Positions 48,472 through 57,915 of a DNA stretch of 64,000 nucleotides are shown in pieces. The position numbers and the translations under genes are program-made. A model generated the notes under the pieces. The model ran no database searches, was not told where the DNA came from, and was given only the letters and a program-made list of their open reading frames with translations. Source of the stretch: Rhodoferax sp. (GTDB lineage: Bacteria > Pseudomonadota > Gammaproteobacteria > Burkholderiales > Burkholderiaceae_C); assembly GCA_024236015.1 (NCBI GenBank), contig JACKLK010000002.1:124001-188000 (forward strand). Direction: 5' to 3'. Within the stretch, counting starts at the first letter, position 1. Every line of letters begins with the position of its first letter.

Positions 48472-49917
48472 TCAGGGCTCCGGTACCGGAGTCGCCCCCG
48501 GCGTCCCGGTGCGCAAGGCCTGCTCGCGGCCGCCGAACCGGGCGACCAGCGCGTTCTGGTCGTGCTTGGCCAGCCGGTCCGTCGCAACCGGGTCCAGCCG
48601 TTCACGCAGCAGGCCTGCGAACTGCTGCAGCACCTCGGCATGCTCGGGACGCCCGGCCAGGTCATGGTGCTGGTCGGGGTCGGCCACGATATCGAACAAT
48701 TCGGGCGCGAAACCGACATAGTGGTGATAGGCCCAGCGGCCCTGGCGCAGCATGTAGGCGGCGCTCGGCGAACCGACGGCGTGGTATTCGCTGAACCCGA
48801 CGCGCTGGTCATCGTCCTGCCCCATCGACAGTTCCACCAGGTCGCTGCCGGGCAGGTCGACCGGCACCGGCAGGCCCGTGGCGGCCAGCACGGTTGGCGC
48901 GATGTCGACCAGGCTGGTGTGGGTCGCGCACACGTGTTGTTGCGGCACGCCGGGACCACTGACGATCAGCGGAACGTTCGTCGACTCGCGGTACAGCGTC
49001 GACTTGTTCCACATGCCGCGCGCGCCCTGGTTGTCGCCATGGTCGCTCGAGAACACGACCCGGGTCGTATCGCGCCATCCACAGGCGTCGAGCGCCTGCA
49101 GCACGGTGCCAACCTGCTCGTCCAGGAAGGACACCAGCGCGTAGTAGCTCGCCAACGCCAGCCGGCGCCGTGCATCGGTGCCGAGTTCGCCATCGGCATC
49201 GGCAAAATCGGCGTGACATTGGACCCACGGGTGACGGCGGTAGCCGCGGTCCGGATGCAATGCCGGCAACGGCAAGGCGTCGATGTCGATCGCATCCAGG
49301 AACCGTTGCGGCACCACGAGCGGGAAATGCGGCGCGACGAAACCGACGAACAGGACCCAGGGCTTGTCATCGGGCGTGCGTGCGCGCTCGCCCAGCCAGG
49401 CGGCGGCATCGTGCGCGCACGCCATGTCGAACTGGTTGTAAGCCGACTCGCCGGCGCCGAGCCGGTCGAACAGATGCGATGGGCGAGGCGTCTCGGGCAA
49501 CGGGTCGCGCACCGAGCCCCAGACCTGGCCGACACCACCGGCCAGGTGCATGCTGCGGTGCTGCCGCGTGAAGCCGGTGTCGCACGCGCCGTCGCGGTAA
49601 TGCAGCTTGCCGATGGATTCGACACGGTGGCCAGCGTCCCTGAGGGCATGGCACCAGCCGCGCACGGCACCGTCGTAACCCATGGCGTTGTCCCAGTAGC
49701 GGCCGTCCTGGTGCACCCAGCGTCCGGTCGCCAGGCTGGCGCGCGCCGGCACGCAGATCGGCGACGGCGTGAACGCATTGGTGAAGCGGGTGCCGCGCGC
49801 GGCCAGGGCGTCCAGGTGCGGCGTGTGCACCCACGGATGACCGGCGCAACCGAGCGCGCGTGCGTCCTGTTCGTCGGACAGAAGAATCAGGATGTTCGAG
49901 CGGTCCGTCATGGTCAT
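48472..49917 (-). CDS. Sulfatase (choline-sulfatase-like branch)
   Basis: This sulfate-ester hydrolase has 481 residues. It starts SNILILLSDEQDARALGCAGHP, with the metal acids D15 and D18, and the active-site motif is SPICVPARASL with C55 in C-x-P-A-R. The second metal region is VVFSSDHGDNQGARG and a later WNKSTLYRES. It has no signal peptide. The CxPAR form needs oxidation by a formylglycine-generating enzyme; the only one in this window is at 32819-33763. It is last in an operon behind a Bug receptor and an alpha/beta hydrolase, with 4 bases between the hydrolase stop and its ATG. Confidence 0.92.
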   Translation of the reverse strand: MTMTDRSNILILLSDEQDARALGCAGHPWVHTPHLDALAARGTRFTNAFTPSPICVPARASLATGRWVHQDGRYWDNAMGYDGAVRGWCHALRDAGHRVESIGKLHYRDGACDTGFTRQHRSMHLAGGVGQVWGSVRDPLPETPRPSHLFDRLGAGESAYNQFDMACAHDAAAWLGERARTPDDKPWVLFVGFVAPHFPLVVPQRFLDAIDIDALPLPALHPDRGYRRHPWVQCHADFADADGELGTDARRRLALASYYALVSFLDEQVGTVLQALDACGWRDTTRVVFSSDHGDNQGARGMWNKSTLYRESTNVPLIVSGPGVPQQHVCATHTSLVDIAPTVLAATGLPVPVDLPGSDLVELSMGQDDDQRVGFSEYHAVGSPSAAYMLRQGRWAYHHYVGFAPELFDIVADPDQHHDLAGRPEHAEVLQQFAGLLRERLDPVATDRLAKHDQNALVARFGGREQALRTGTPGATPVPEP

Positions 49918-49921
49918 GGAT

Positions 49922-50641
49922 TCAAGTGGCGGCTGCGGCCAGCAGCTCGCGCGTCAATGCGTCGGGATGGGTCACCATCAGGTCGTGACCGCCGTCGATG
50001 ACCGCGGTGGTCCAGCCGGGTCGGTTCGACACGGCAGCATGGTGGGCGACGAAGCGCGGGCCCGGATGGGCGCCCGCGAGTACATAGTGCTTGCGGGCAA
50101 CGTCCTGCCAGCGCCCGGTGACCACCGGTGCGTCGAACATCGTCCTGATCGGGTGCGGCGTCACGCAGGCACGCGCCCAGGCCAGGTCGTCGGGGTCGGT
50201 GATGCCCCAGATGGCCGGGTCCGGCGGCGGCACGCGCGCGCCGTCCAGGCTGTCCGCGCCGCGGCGCATGGCCTGTTGCCGCTCGGGCGGAAAACCGTCC
50301 CAGCCGCGTTGCCCGTGTTCGGGGATGATGGCGTCCACGTAGACCAATGCACGCACGGGCGCCGGATCGCGATCGGCCACCTGCGTGATGATGGCGCCAC
50401 CGTAACTGTGGCCAACCAGCACGACGTCTTCCAGCTGTTCGAAACGCAGCACCGCCAGCACATCCTGTACATGGGTGTGCAGGCCGATATCGGGCGTGAA
50501 CAGATGTTCCCGCTCGCCCATGCCGCTCAACGTCGGCGTGAAGACCGCATGCCCGGTCGCACGCAGCCTGTCGGCCACCCGGCGCCAGCACCAGCCGCCG
50601 TGCCAGCCGCCATGGACCAGGAGGAATACGGGCCGACTCAT
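49922..50641 (-). CDS. Alpha/beta hydrolase
   Basis: This esterase-like enzyme has 239 residues. The N-terminus FLLVHGGWHGGWCWRRVADRL gives the oxyanion region, the nucleophile S79 lies in VGHSYGG, and the late aspartate and histidine are in the region ending DGGHDLMVTHPDALTREL. It resembles the EstC/MenH-like short hydrolases. The ATG at 50641 overlaps the stop of the upstream Bug receptor gene (ATGA). It may cleave an ester before or after the sulfatase acts. Confidence 0.88.
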   Translation of the reverse strand: MSRPVFLLVHGGWHGGWCWRRVADRLRATGHAVFTPTLSGMGEREHLFTPDIGLHTHVQDVLAVLRFEQLEDVVLVGHSYGGAIITQVADRDPAPVRALVYVDAIIPEHGQRGWDGFPPERQQAMRRGADSLDGARVPPPDPAIWGITDPDDLAWARACVTPHPIRTMFDAPVVTGRWQDVARKHYVLAGAHPGPRFVAHHAAVSNRPGWTTAVIDGGHDLMVTHPDALTRELLAAAAT

Positions 50642-51606
50642 CCGTCGATGGCCTGGTAGTTCAGCGATTTGGCCGTCTGTCCCCAGCGCGCAATGTCGGC
50701 ATCGATCCGGGCTGCGAAATCGGCCGGTGTCATGGCCCGCGGCTCCATCACCAGTGTCTCGAAGGACTTCCGTACCGACGCGCTGGTGACGGCCTTTTGC
50801 ACAGCGCCATGCAGCGCGGTGATCGTGTCGGCTGGCGTGCGGACGGGTGCCAGCAGGCCGAACCACTCCAGCATGGTCAATTGCGGGAAACCGGCCTCGC
50901 GCGCTGTCTGCACATCCGGCAACTGCGCGGAGCGTTTTTCGCCGGTGGTCACCAGCACACGCATGCGGCCGTCCTTGTGTGGCTGCACGGCATTCGACAA
51001 GGCGGTGACGAAGGATGCGACACGCCCGCCGTACAGGTCGTTCAGGATGTCCGGTGCCCCCTTGTAGGGAACGTGCAGCATCTCGATGCCAGCCGCCTGT
51101 GCGATCTGCGCGCCCAGGAAATGCGGCCCGGAGCCGGCACCCGGCGACGCGTAGGTGGCTTCTTTCGGGTTGGCCTTGCACCAGGTGATGAACTCGCCCA
51201 AGGTCTTGGCCGGCACATGTTTGCCCACGGCGAGCGCGTTGGTCGACATGCACACCGTGCTCACTGCGGCGAAGTCCTTCCCGGTGTCGTACGGCAGCTT
51301 CCGGAACACATGCGGGTACAACGTCATGATCGACGCCGGCGTCAGCAACAGGGTATGGCCGTCGGGCGACGCCGACTTGACCGCCGACACTGCGATGCGA
51401 CCGCCGGCACCGGGTTTGTTGTCGACGATGACGTTGCGTCCGCCGAGATGGGGCTTGAGCGCCTCGCCCAATTCACGCGCGATGACGTCGACGATGCCGC
51501 CGGCCGGGAAACCGACGACGATTCTCAAGACGTCGGATTGCGCGAATGCAGGAACGCCGAGCGTCGCAGCGCCGGCAGCAAGAGTGAAGTGTCTGCGATG
51601 GATCAT
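50638..51606 (-). CDS. TTT/Bug-family solute-binding protein (TctC-like)
   Basis: This is a periplasmic receptor of the tripartite tricarboxylate family, 322 residues. A twin-arginine-like signal (MIHRRHFTLAAGAATLGVPAFAQ) is followed by IVVGFPAGGIVDVIARELG, the conserved Bug loop, and later ASPGAGSGPHFLGAQIAQAAGI and HVPYKGAPDILNDLYGG. It is the first gene of the operon with the hydrolase and sulfatase, so it may recruit their substrate. No TctA/TctB is in this operon; those at 51785-53973 lie just upstream on the same strand. Confidence 0.93.
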   Translation of the reverse strand: MIHRRHFTLAAGAATLGVPAFAQSDVLRIVVGFPAGGIVDVIARELGEALKPHLGGRNVIVDNKPGAGGRIAVSAVKSASPDGHTLLLTPASIMTLYPHVFRKLPYDTGKDFAAVSTVCMSTNALAVGKHVPAKTLGEFITWCKANPKEATYASPGAGSGPHFLGAQIAQAAGIEMLHVPYKGAPDILNDLYGGRVASFVTALSNAVQPHKDGRMRVLVTTGEKRSAQLPDVQTAREAGFPQLTMLEWFGLLAPVRTPADTITALHGAVQKAVTSASVRKSFETLVMEPRAMTPADFAARIDADIARWGQTAKSLNYQAIDG

Positions 51607-51650
51607 GGTGCAAGTTGAAAGTGGTGGGTGAAAGAAACGGCCCAGGGCGT

Positions 51651-51725
51651 TCAACCGAGCCTGAGCAGTGCGTCGACGAAACGCGGCGCATCGGGCAGCG
51701 CGGATCGTCGGGAAAACATGGCCAT
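51651..51725 (-). CDS. Very short open frame with a strong ribosome-binding site
   Basis: A 24-codon frame from the ATG at 51725 (MAMFSRRSALPDAPRFVDAL) is preceded by AGGAGG at 6 bases, the best Shine-Dalgarno site in this area. It lies between tctA and the Bug receptor gene. It could be the surviving N-terminus of a lost gene or a leader peptide. No family is recognised. Confidence 0.35.
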   Translation of the reverse strand: MAMFSRRSALPDAPRFVDALLRLG

Positions 51726-51784
51726 AGGAATGCCTCCTGGGGGTGAGCTGCCGGGGTGCCGGCGGGGTGGTTGGCGCACTGGGC

Positions 51785-53392
51785 TCAGTCCTTGTCCGCG
51801 TGTTGCACAACGGCTTTGCCGATCGGATTGCGCCCCAGGAACACCGCGACCAGCACCGCCGACACCAGGAATCCCAGCGCGATCGGGCTCTTGACCAGGA
51901 ACCAGGGATCGGCGCCGGAGACGGCGAAGGCCTGGCGGATCGTGCGTTCGAAATCGTCGGCCAGGATGTAGGCGATGACGAAGGGCAATACCGAGATCTG
52001 CAGCTTGCGCATCAGGTAGCCGATGGCGCCGAATCCGATCGCGACATAGACCGACACCATCTTGCCTTCCTGCACGTAGATGGCGGTCAGCGTGACCAGC
52101 AGCACGATGGGCATCAGCACCCGTGGCGGGATGTGCTGCATCACGCCCAGGCCGCGCATGAAGGCGCCGCCGATGGTCCAGTTCAGCAGGTTGGCCAGCA
52201 TCATCAGCGTGAACAGGCCGAACACCATGACCGCCTCGGGGTTGATGGTTCCGGGTGTGAGGCGGAACACGTTCGGGCCGGGATTCAGGCCACCGATGCT
52301 CTCCATCGCCAACAGGATGAACACCGCCGCCACGTTGCCCGGAATACCCAGGCTCAGCACCGGGATCAGGTTCGAGCCCGACACGGCGGAGTTCGCCGCC
52401 TCGGTCGCGGCCACGCCCTGCATCGCGCCCTTGCCGAACGGGATCGGGCCCTTGTTCATCTTCTGGCCGGCGGTGTAGCCCAGCGTGGCCGCCAACGTCG
52501 ACCCGATGCCGGGCAAGGCGCCGATGATGGTGCCGATCAGCGCCGACACGCCGATGGTGGGCATGAGCTTGCGAACGTCGCTGAAATGCAGCCTGTTGTC
52601 GCCATGCTGCTTGACCGAAGGCATGACCTTGTCCTCCCGGCTGCTGCGCGCCAGGTCCTCGATGGCCTGGAAGATCTCGCCCATGATCAACACGCCGAGC
52701 ACGGCGGCGATCAGCGGGAAGCCGCCGGCCAGCGCATCGATGCCGAAGCTCAGGCGCGGTGTCGCATCCTCGCCGGTGCCGATGGTGGCGCAGAACATGC
52801 CGAACATCGCCGAGAGCAGGCCTTTGATGACCGAAGCGCCCACCACCGCCGCGATGAAGGCCATGGCCAGCACGATGAGTGCGGCCTTCTCGGGATAGTC
52901 GAGGTATTTCTCGACGAAGACGGCCAGGAACGGCGCGCAGCTGATCAGCACCAGGTCGGAGAAGGTGTCGCCCGACACGCACGACAGGTGCGCCACGCGC
53001 AAGGCCTTGCCGGCCTGGCCGTTCTTCGCCATCGGGTAGCCGTCGAAGGTGGTGAGCAAGGAGTCGGGCGTGCCCGGTGTGTTGAACAGGATGGCCGGCA
53101 CCGCACCGCCCAGGGTCGCGCCTTTCATCAGCCCGATCAGGAAACCCAGCACCGGCAGCAGCGCCGCCGCGGTGAAACCGAAACTCGACAGCAGGATGGG
53201 CAGCGAGACCGCCATCGCGAACGGACCCGACAGGCCGGGAATTGCGCCGACGACGATGCCGGCCAGCAGGCCCGAGAACACCATCACCAGCGTGATCGAG
53301 ATCGGCACTCCGAACACCACGGCTACCGGGTCGGCGGTGAAGACGGCCGCAATGCCCAGGCGGATGTAATCCATCAACTCGAGGTTCATCAC
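51785..53392 (-). CDS. tctA: Tripartite tricarboxylate transporter large permease TctA
   Basis: This is the large permease of a TTT transporter, 535 residues with about 12 membrane segments. The signatures are GLLAGIVVGAIPGLSGPFAMAVSLP, GFLIGLMKGATLGGAVPAILFNTPGTPDSLLTTFDGYPMAK and IGALPGIGSTLAATLGY. It is coupled to tctB (the ATG overlaps its stop by 4 bases). The substrate of the system is a carboxylate that cannot be named from sequence. Confidence 0.95.
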   Translation of the reverse strand: MMNLELMDYIRLGIAAVFTADPVAVVFGVPISITLVMVFSGLLAGIVVGAIPGLSGPFAMAVSLPILLSSFGFTAAALLPVLGFLIGLMKGATLGGAVPAILFNTPGTPDSLLTTFDGYPMAKNGQAGKALRVAHLSCVSGDTFSDLVLISCAPFLAVFVEKYLDYPEKAALIVLAMAFIAAVVGASVIKGLLSAMFGMFCATIGTGEDATPRLSFGIDALAGGFPLIAAVLGVLIMGEIFQAIEDLARSSREDKVMPSVKQHGDNRLHFSDVRKLMPTIGVSALIGTIIGALPGIGSTLAATLGYTAGQKMNKGPIPFGKGAMQGVAATEAANSAVSGSNLIPVLSLGIPGNVAAVFILLAMESIGGLNPGPNVFRLTPGTINPEAVMVFGLFTLMMLANLLNWTIGGAFMRGLGVMQHIPPRVLMPIVLLVTLTAIYVQEGKMVSVYVAIGFGAIGYLMRKLQISVLPFVIAYILADDFERTIRQAFAVSGADPWFLVKSPIALGFLVSAVLVAVFLGRNPIGKAVVQHADKD

Positions 53393-53973
53393 TGGTCTCC
53401 GTTCGGTGGCAGCAACAGGTTCTTGAACGGCAGGTCGTAGGCCATTGCCATGAACAGCACCGCCGCCGCCGCGATCAGCGCCAGCCGCAGGCTGATCCTC
53501 TGGCTGGTGTACGACATCAGCGCAAACACCAGCAGGAAGCCGCCGGCGAGATAACCGATGTATTTCCAGGGCCGGGTTGCGCGCAGGCTGCGGTAGGTGT
53601 CGACGTCGGAGCCCAAGGCCTGGGCGATGCCGACGACCCAGGGTCCGGCATGGGTCATGACCAGCAACGCGCCGACAATGGTTGCCAGCAGCGTGAGCAG
53701 GTAACGCAGGTTGGCCCAGGTGGGGCCGCCACCGGGCGTCTCGGCAACACCCTCACGCAGCCGCATCAGGCTGGCCAGCAGCAACAGCAACCCGAGCAGG
53801 CCGATGCCGGTGGACCAGACCGTGGGCGCCATCGCGTCGCCGATCACGACCTGGCGTCGCACCTGCTCGATCACGCCGGACGCGACGTCCGCCGGGATCC
53901 ACACCAGCAGCAGCACCAGGGCGAACAGGCAACAGGCCGCGCCCAGCACGGCATTCCAGTGGTAACGGTTCAT
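53389..53973 (-). CDS. tctB: Tripartite tricarboxylate transporter small permease TctB
   Basis: This is the small membrane subunit, 194 residues with four helices (AVLGAACCLFALVLLLVWIPADVA first; a TMAYDLPFKNL-like cytoplasmic end). It lies between tctC and tctA in the usual order. It overlaps tctA by 4 bases and is 36 bases from the tctC stop. Confidence 0.9.
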   Translation of the reverse strand: MNRYHWNAVLGAACCLFALVLLLVWIPADVASGVIEQVRRQVVIGDAMAPTVWSTGIGLLGLLLLLASLMRLREGVAETPGGGPTWANLRYLLTLLATIVGALLVMTHAGPWVVGIAQALGSDVDTYRSLRATRPWKYIGYLAGGFLLVFALMSYTSQRISLRLALIAAAAVLFMAMAYDLPFKNLLLPPNGDQ

Positions 53974-54009
53974 GGCATGGGTCCCGGGACGCAGCGGTCG
54001 GTTGCGGAC

Positions 54010-54957
54010 CTATTTCAGCGCCGCCTTGAGCAGCGCTTTCGAGGACTCGACATCCTCGGCCAGCATCTTGTCCAGCGCTGCGCCGGTGATGACGTCAGGC
54101 GCACCGAAGCTCTTGACGATGTAGGCATTGGCCTTGGACTTCGGGTCGGTGGCGGCCTCCTTGATGGCATTGGCCAGCGCGTCGCGGGCCTCGGCCGGCA
54201 AGCCCTTGGGCGCCATGAACATGAAATACACGCCGAAGTCGGCATTCAGGCCGAGTTCCTTGACCGTGGGGGCATTCGGCGACATCGACAGCCGCCGGGC
54301 CTCGCCGGAGGCCAGGTTCACCAGGTCGCCGGCCGCCACGCCCCGCGCCTGGATGCCGGCCACCCAGCCGATGTCGACGTCGCCGGCGGTGATCGCGTCG
54401 AGCACCGCCTTGCCGCCCTTGAGTTCGACGATGTTGTATTGCACGCCTTGGGCCTTGCCCAGCAGGTAGGCGCCGTCGCCGAGTTTCTGGCTCATGGCGC
54501 CGAACGACACCTTTTCGCCTTTCTTCATCGCCGCGGTGACGTCGGCCAGTGTTTTCCAGCCGCGAGCGGCCTTGGCCACGATGCCCATCTCGGTGCCGGC
54601 CGTGGTCGCCAGGAAGGTGAAGTCCTTCTCGCTGTAGCCCGGGTTCTTCTCGGCCAGCATGTTGTAGCCGATGGATTCGCTGACGGTCATGCCGATCGCG
54701 GTGCCATCGGCGGGCTGCTTGGCCAGGCGGGCGGCCAACACGCCGCCGCCCTTGCCGGTCACGGCTTCGGGAATGATCTTCCAGCCTTTGCGCGCTTCGA
54801 TCTCCTCGGCGATCAGCCGTGCCTGGGTGTCGGCGCCGCCACCGGCCGCAAACGCGATCATCAGCGTGATCGGGCCCTTGGGTTTCCATTCGGCGTGGGC
54901 GGCGAGCGGTGCGATGGCGAGCGCGCAGGCGAGCGCGATGGGCAGTGTCGATTTCAT
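54010..54957 (-). CDS. tctC: Tripartite tricarboxylate transporter receptor TctC
   Basis: This is the periplasmic binding protein of the TTT system, 315 residues. A Sec signal (LPIALACALAIAPLAAHAEW) is followed by TLMIAFAAGGGADTQARLIAEEI, the Bug/TctC loop, then SFGAMSQKLGDGAYLLGKAQGV. It heads the tctC-tctB-tctA operon. It is less similar to the nearby Bug protein than expected for a recent duplicate, so the two receptors probably bind different ligands. Confidence 0.92.
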   Translation of the reverse strand: MKSTLPIALACALAIAPLAAHAEWKPKGPITLMIAFAAGGGADTQARLIAEEIEARKGWKIIPEAVTGKGGGVLAARLAKQPADGTAIGMTVSESIGYNMLAEKNPGYSEKDFTFLATTAGTEMGIVAKAARGWKTLADVTAAMKKGEKVSFGAMSQKLGDGAYLLGKAQGVQYNIVELKGGKAVLDAITAGDVDIGWVAGIQARGVAAGDLVNLASGEARRLSMSPNAPTVKELGLNADFGVYFMFMAPKGLPAEARDALANAIKEAATDPKSKANAYIVKSFGAPDVITGAALDKMLAEDVESSKALLKAALK

Positions 54958-55168
54958 GCTTGTCTCCTGGTTGGGGTTGGGTCGAGCCGGACCATGGGGC
55001 CTCGGCTTCCTGATGGCTGTCATTTTTTTCCGCGGCCCGCCGCGGCTCAGTTCCCGCAGGAACACTGGGTGTACGGCTGCGGGTAAACCCGGGCGATCCA
55101 CCGGTCGACAATGGCGCTGCCCGCCGCGGCGGGTGTCGCCCGCATTCCAGCCCAGCAAGGAGCCGTCC

Positions 55169-56563
55169 GTGCATTACCTGACGATCACCGAACTCGCACC
55201 GCTGATCCGTGCGCGCAAGCTCGCACCGCTCGACGTGACCCGTGCCATGCTCGATCGCATCTCGGCGCTCGACGGCCGGCTCAAGGCCTATGCCACCGTG
55301 ACGGCGGAACTGGCGTTGCAGCAGGCGGCGCAGGCGCAGGACGAGATCGCGCGCGGCCTGTATCGCGGACCGCTGCACGGCGTGCCGGTGGCGGTCAAGG
55401 ACTTGTGCGATACCGCGGGTATCCGCACCATGGGCGGCACCGGCGTGTTCGCCGATCGTGTGCCGCAACACGATGCGACCGTGGTGACGCGCCTGCGCGA
55501 GGCCGGCGCGGTGCTGCTGGGCAAGCTCAATCTCACGGAAGGCGCAATGGCCGGATATCACCCGGATTTCGCGGTGCCGGAGAATCCGTGGAAACCGTCG
55601 CACTGGGCCGGTGTCTCGTCCAGCGGCAGCGGCGCGGCCACGGCGGTGGGGCTGGCCTACGCGACCATCGGCACCGACACCGGTGGCTCGATCCGCCACC
55701 CTTCGGCGGCCTGCGGCATCGTCGGGCTCAAGCCCACCTGGGGCCGGGTCAGCCGCCACGGCGTGTTGCCGCTGGCCCAGTCGCTGGACCATGTCGGGCC
55801 GATGACCCGTTGCAGCCAGGACGCCGGCATCGTGCTGGCGGCGATCGCCGGGCGCGACGCGCACGATGCAACCTCGCTGGCCGATCCCGTGCCCGACATG
55901 GACGCCGGCCTGGCGCAGGGCGTGCGGGGCTTGCGCGTCGGGTGGGATGCCGCCTATGGCACGGTCGACCTCGCGCCCGACCATGCGGCGGCGGTGGCGC
56001 AGGTGGTGCGGGTGTTGCAGGGGCTGGGCGCGCAGATCGTTCCGGTGCAGATGCCGGCGCGCCTGCGCGAATACCTGCCGGCCTGGGCGCTGATGTGCCA
56101 GGTCGAGGCGGCCGATGCTCATCGCGACACGTATCCGGCGCAGGCCGACACGTATGGCCCGTTCTTCCGCCAGTGGCTGGAGCAGGGGCGGGCCTGCGAC
56201 GCGATCGACTACGTGCATGCCCATCATCTGCGGCTGCAATGTGCCGGTGACCTGCACGCCTTGATGCGCGGCATCGACCTGCTGGTGTGCCCGTCCACGC
56301 CGCGCGAGCCGTTCGCGGTCAGCGATGATTATTCGTATGGCCCGATCCCGCCCGGGCGCGATCCCTGGCATGCCCGTTTCACCGCACCGTTCAATTTTTC
56401 CGGGCTGCCGACCCTGTCGCTGCCATGTGGCCTGTCCGATGCCGGGTTGCCGCTGTCGGTGCAATTCGCAGCGCAGGCCTTGCGCGAGGACCTGCTGGTG
56501 GCCGCGGGACGCGCTTTCGAGCAGGCGACCGGTTTCCACGCGACCCGTCCGCCCGGCTGGTAG
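55169..56563 (+). CDS. Amidase signature family hydrolase
   Basis: This Ser-cisSer-Lys amidohydrolase has 464 residues. The catalytic lysine is K77 (PVAVKDLCDTAG), the cis-serine lies in the run VSSSGSGAA near 151-154, and the nucleophile S174 is in GTDTGGSIRHPSAACG. The GTG at 55169 follows AAGGAG. The family spans GatA-like, aryl-acylamidase and urea-amide enzymes, so the substrate is unknown. It is divergent from the TTT operon, so the imported acid could be its product or the amide its precursor. The 211 bp between them hold no other gene. Confidence 0.92.
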   Translation: MHYLTITELAPLIRARKLAPLDVTRAMLDRISALDGRLKAYATVTAELALQQAAQAQDEIARGLYRGPLHGVPVAVKDLCDTAGIRTMGGTGVFADRVPQHDATVVTRLREAGAVLLGKLNLTEGAMAGYHPDFAVPENPWKPSHWAGVSSSGSGAATAVGLAYATIGTDTGGSIRHPSAACGIVGLKPTWGRVSRHGVLPLAQSLDHVGPMTRCSQDAGIVLAAIAGRDAHDATSLADPVPDMDAGLAQGVRGLRVGWDAAYGTVDLAPDHAAAVAQVVRVLQGLGAQIVPVQMPARLREYLPAWALMCQVEAADAHRDTYPAQADTYGPFFRQWLEQGRACDAIDYVHAHHLRLQCAGDLHALMRGIDLLVCPSTPREPFAVSDDYSYGPIPPGRDPWHARFTAPFNFSGLPTLSLPCGLSDAGLPLSVQFAAQALREDLLVAAGRAFEQATGFHATRPPGW

Positions 56564-56692
56564 GCCGCGCCACAGCGTGATTCCTGCCGGTTCGTCCCTG
56601 TTGGAGGTCGCAATCGGGACATGTTTTCGGGTGCAAGTTCTAAAAACGGCTGGCGCACTGCGTTATCCTGCGGTAAATTGCTGCAACGCAAC

Positions 56693-57019
56693 ATGTCTGA
56701 CAACGTCGAATCCCTCCAACTCGGTCTCGAGGACCTCCTCGGCGAGATGTATTTCGCGCGCCGCAGCGGCGATCTCGGTCGCCTGGCCTTGCTCGCCTAC
56801 TGCGAAGTGCGCCGCTGGGCCCGGGTGGCCGGTGAGCAGGTACTGGCTGACCAATCCTCGGGCTTGATCCACAACAGCCCCCACGCGGACCGGGACGAAT
56901 TCATCGCCGGCATCGACGCCTTGATCGACGAGCTGGAGCAGGCGCGCGCGCGCGTCGTTCAGCGCACCCGTGCGGCGTCCGAATCGGACTTCGCCTCCAC
57001 CGCGCCCGGTACCTGCTGA
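56693..57019 (+). CDS. Hypothetical protein, 108 residues
   Basis: This is a soluble, acidic, mostly helical protein (LQLGLEDLLGEMYFARRSGDLGRLALLAYCEVRRWARVAG in segments, then DEFIAGIDALIDELEQARARV). I do not recognise the family; it might be a small regulator or chaperone-like protein. The ATG at 56693 is chosen because the longer frame from 56621 has no ribosome-binding site and no helical structure. It is 189 bp upstream of the Crp/Fnr gene on the same strand. Confidence 0.7.
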   Translation: MSDNVESLQLGLEDLLGEMYFARRSGDLGRLALLAYCEVRRWARVAGEQVLADQSSGLIHNSPHADRDEFIAGIDALIDELEQARARVVQRTRAASESDFASTAPGTC

Positions 57020-57207
57020 CGCGGCTCGGAGCCCCTCCGCCGCGCGACGCGGCGGCGCAGATCGCATCGCCGCCGGCACCGGCGAACCACACCCGACAAG
57101 GCCTGCACCTGCTGGCTGGCCAGCGGGCTGTGGCGCGGTTGTGATGAAATGCATCCGGCCGGAATGGTCCGGCCGATCGAGACAAAGCCCCCTTCCTGCA
57201 GGAACCC

Positions 57208-57897
57208 ATGGCCGCCACACTGGACACGCCGGATTTCCGCGACAGCCGTGCGCTGAACCGGCAGCTGGTGACGGCACTGGCCGATACCCTGGACCTGCCG
57301 GCCTACCCCTTGCGCCGCGCCGAACCGGGGCAGATGCTGGCACCGTCGGCCAGCCGCCTGCCGTCCTTGCCGCTGGTCGTCACGGGCTCGATCGATGCCG
57401 TGATCCACGTGGGTACCCAGGGCAACATGGTGATCCCGATCTCGTTCGAGGCGGGCGAACTGGGCATGGTGTCGACGCTGTTCTCCGGCCAGCCGAGTCA
57501 TGCCGGGCTGGTGGCCGGTCCCGATCTCAGCCTGCGCTGGATTCCGGTGCCCGACATCGAGCAGAGCCTGTTGCAGAACCGTGAGCGGCTCGTGCTGCTG
57601 GTGCGCTTCCTCGCCCAGCGCCTGCGCGAAGTGCAGCTGCGCGAACGCAACTGGCTCGAGCGTGGCGTGACCGAACGGGTCTGCGCCACGCTTGCGCGCT
57701 CGATGCGCGATGCGCCGCGACGTGCCGACGGCAGCTGCCTGCTGGAGACCACCCACGAACACCTTGCGGCGCGTTGCGGCGTCAGCCGCCCGAAGTTGTC
57801 GATGGAGCTCAAGCGCCTGGAGCAGTCCGGGCTGCTGGTGTTGCGCCGCGGCGCGATCGAGATCCTGCAACCCGGCCACTTCAGCCCGCTGGACTGA
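57208..57897 (+). CDS. Crp/Fnr-family transcriptional regulator
   Basis: This regulator has 229 residues. The N-terminal cyclic-nucleotide-type beta-barrel (SLPLVVTGSIDAVIHVGTQGNMVIPISFEAGELGMVSTLFSGQPS in segments) has no cysteine cluster, so it is not an oxygen-sensing FNR. The C-terminal HTH_Crp (TTHEHLAARCGVSRPKLSMELKRLEQSGLLVLRRGAIEI in segments, residues 175-215) is complete. The effector is unknown. The dimerisation helix is RERLVLLVRFLAQRLREVQLRERN. Confidence 0.9.
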   Translation: MAATLDTPDFRDSRALNRQLVTALADTLDLPAYPLRRAEPGQMLAPSASRLPSLPLVVTGSIDAVIHVGTQGNMVIPISFEAGELGMVSTLFSGQPSHAGLVAGPDLSLRWIPVPDIEQSLLQNRERLVLLVRFLAQRLREVQLRERNWLERGVTERVCATLARSMRDAPRRADGSCLLETTHEHLAARCGVSRPKLSMELKRLEQSGLLVLRRGAIEILQPGHFSPLD

Positions 57898-57915
57898 ACT
57901 GCGCCGGGGCCGGGA

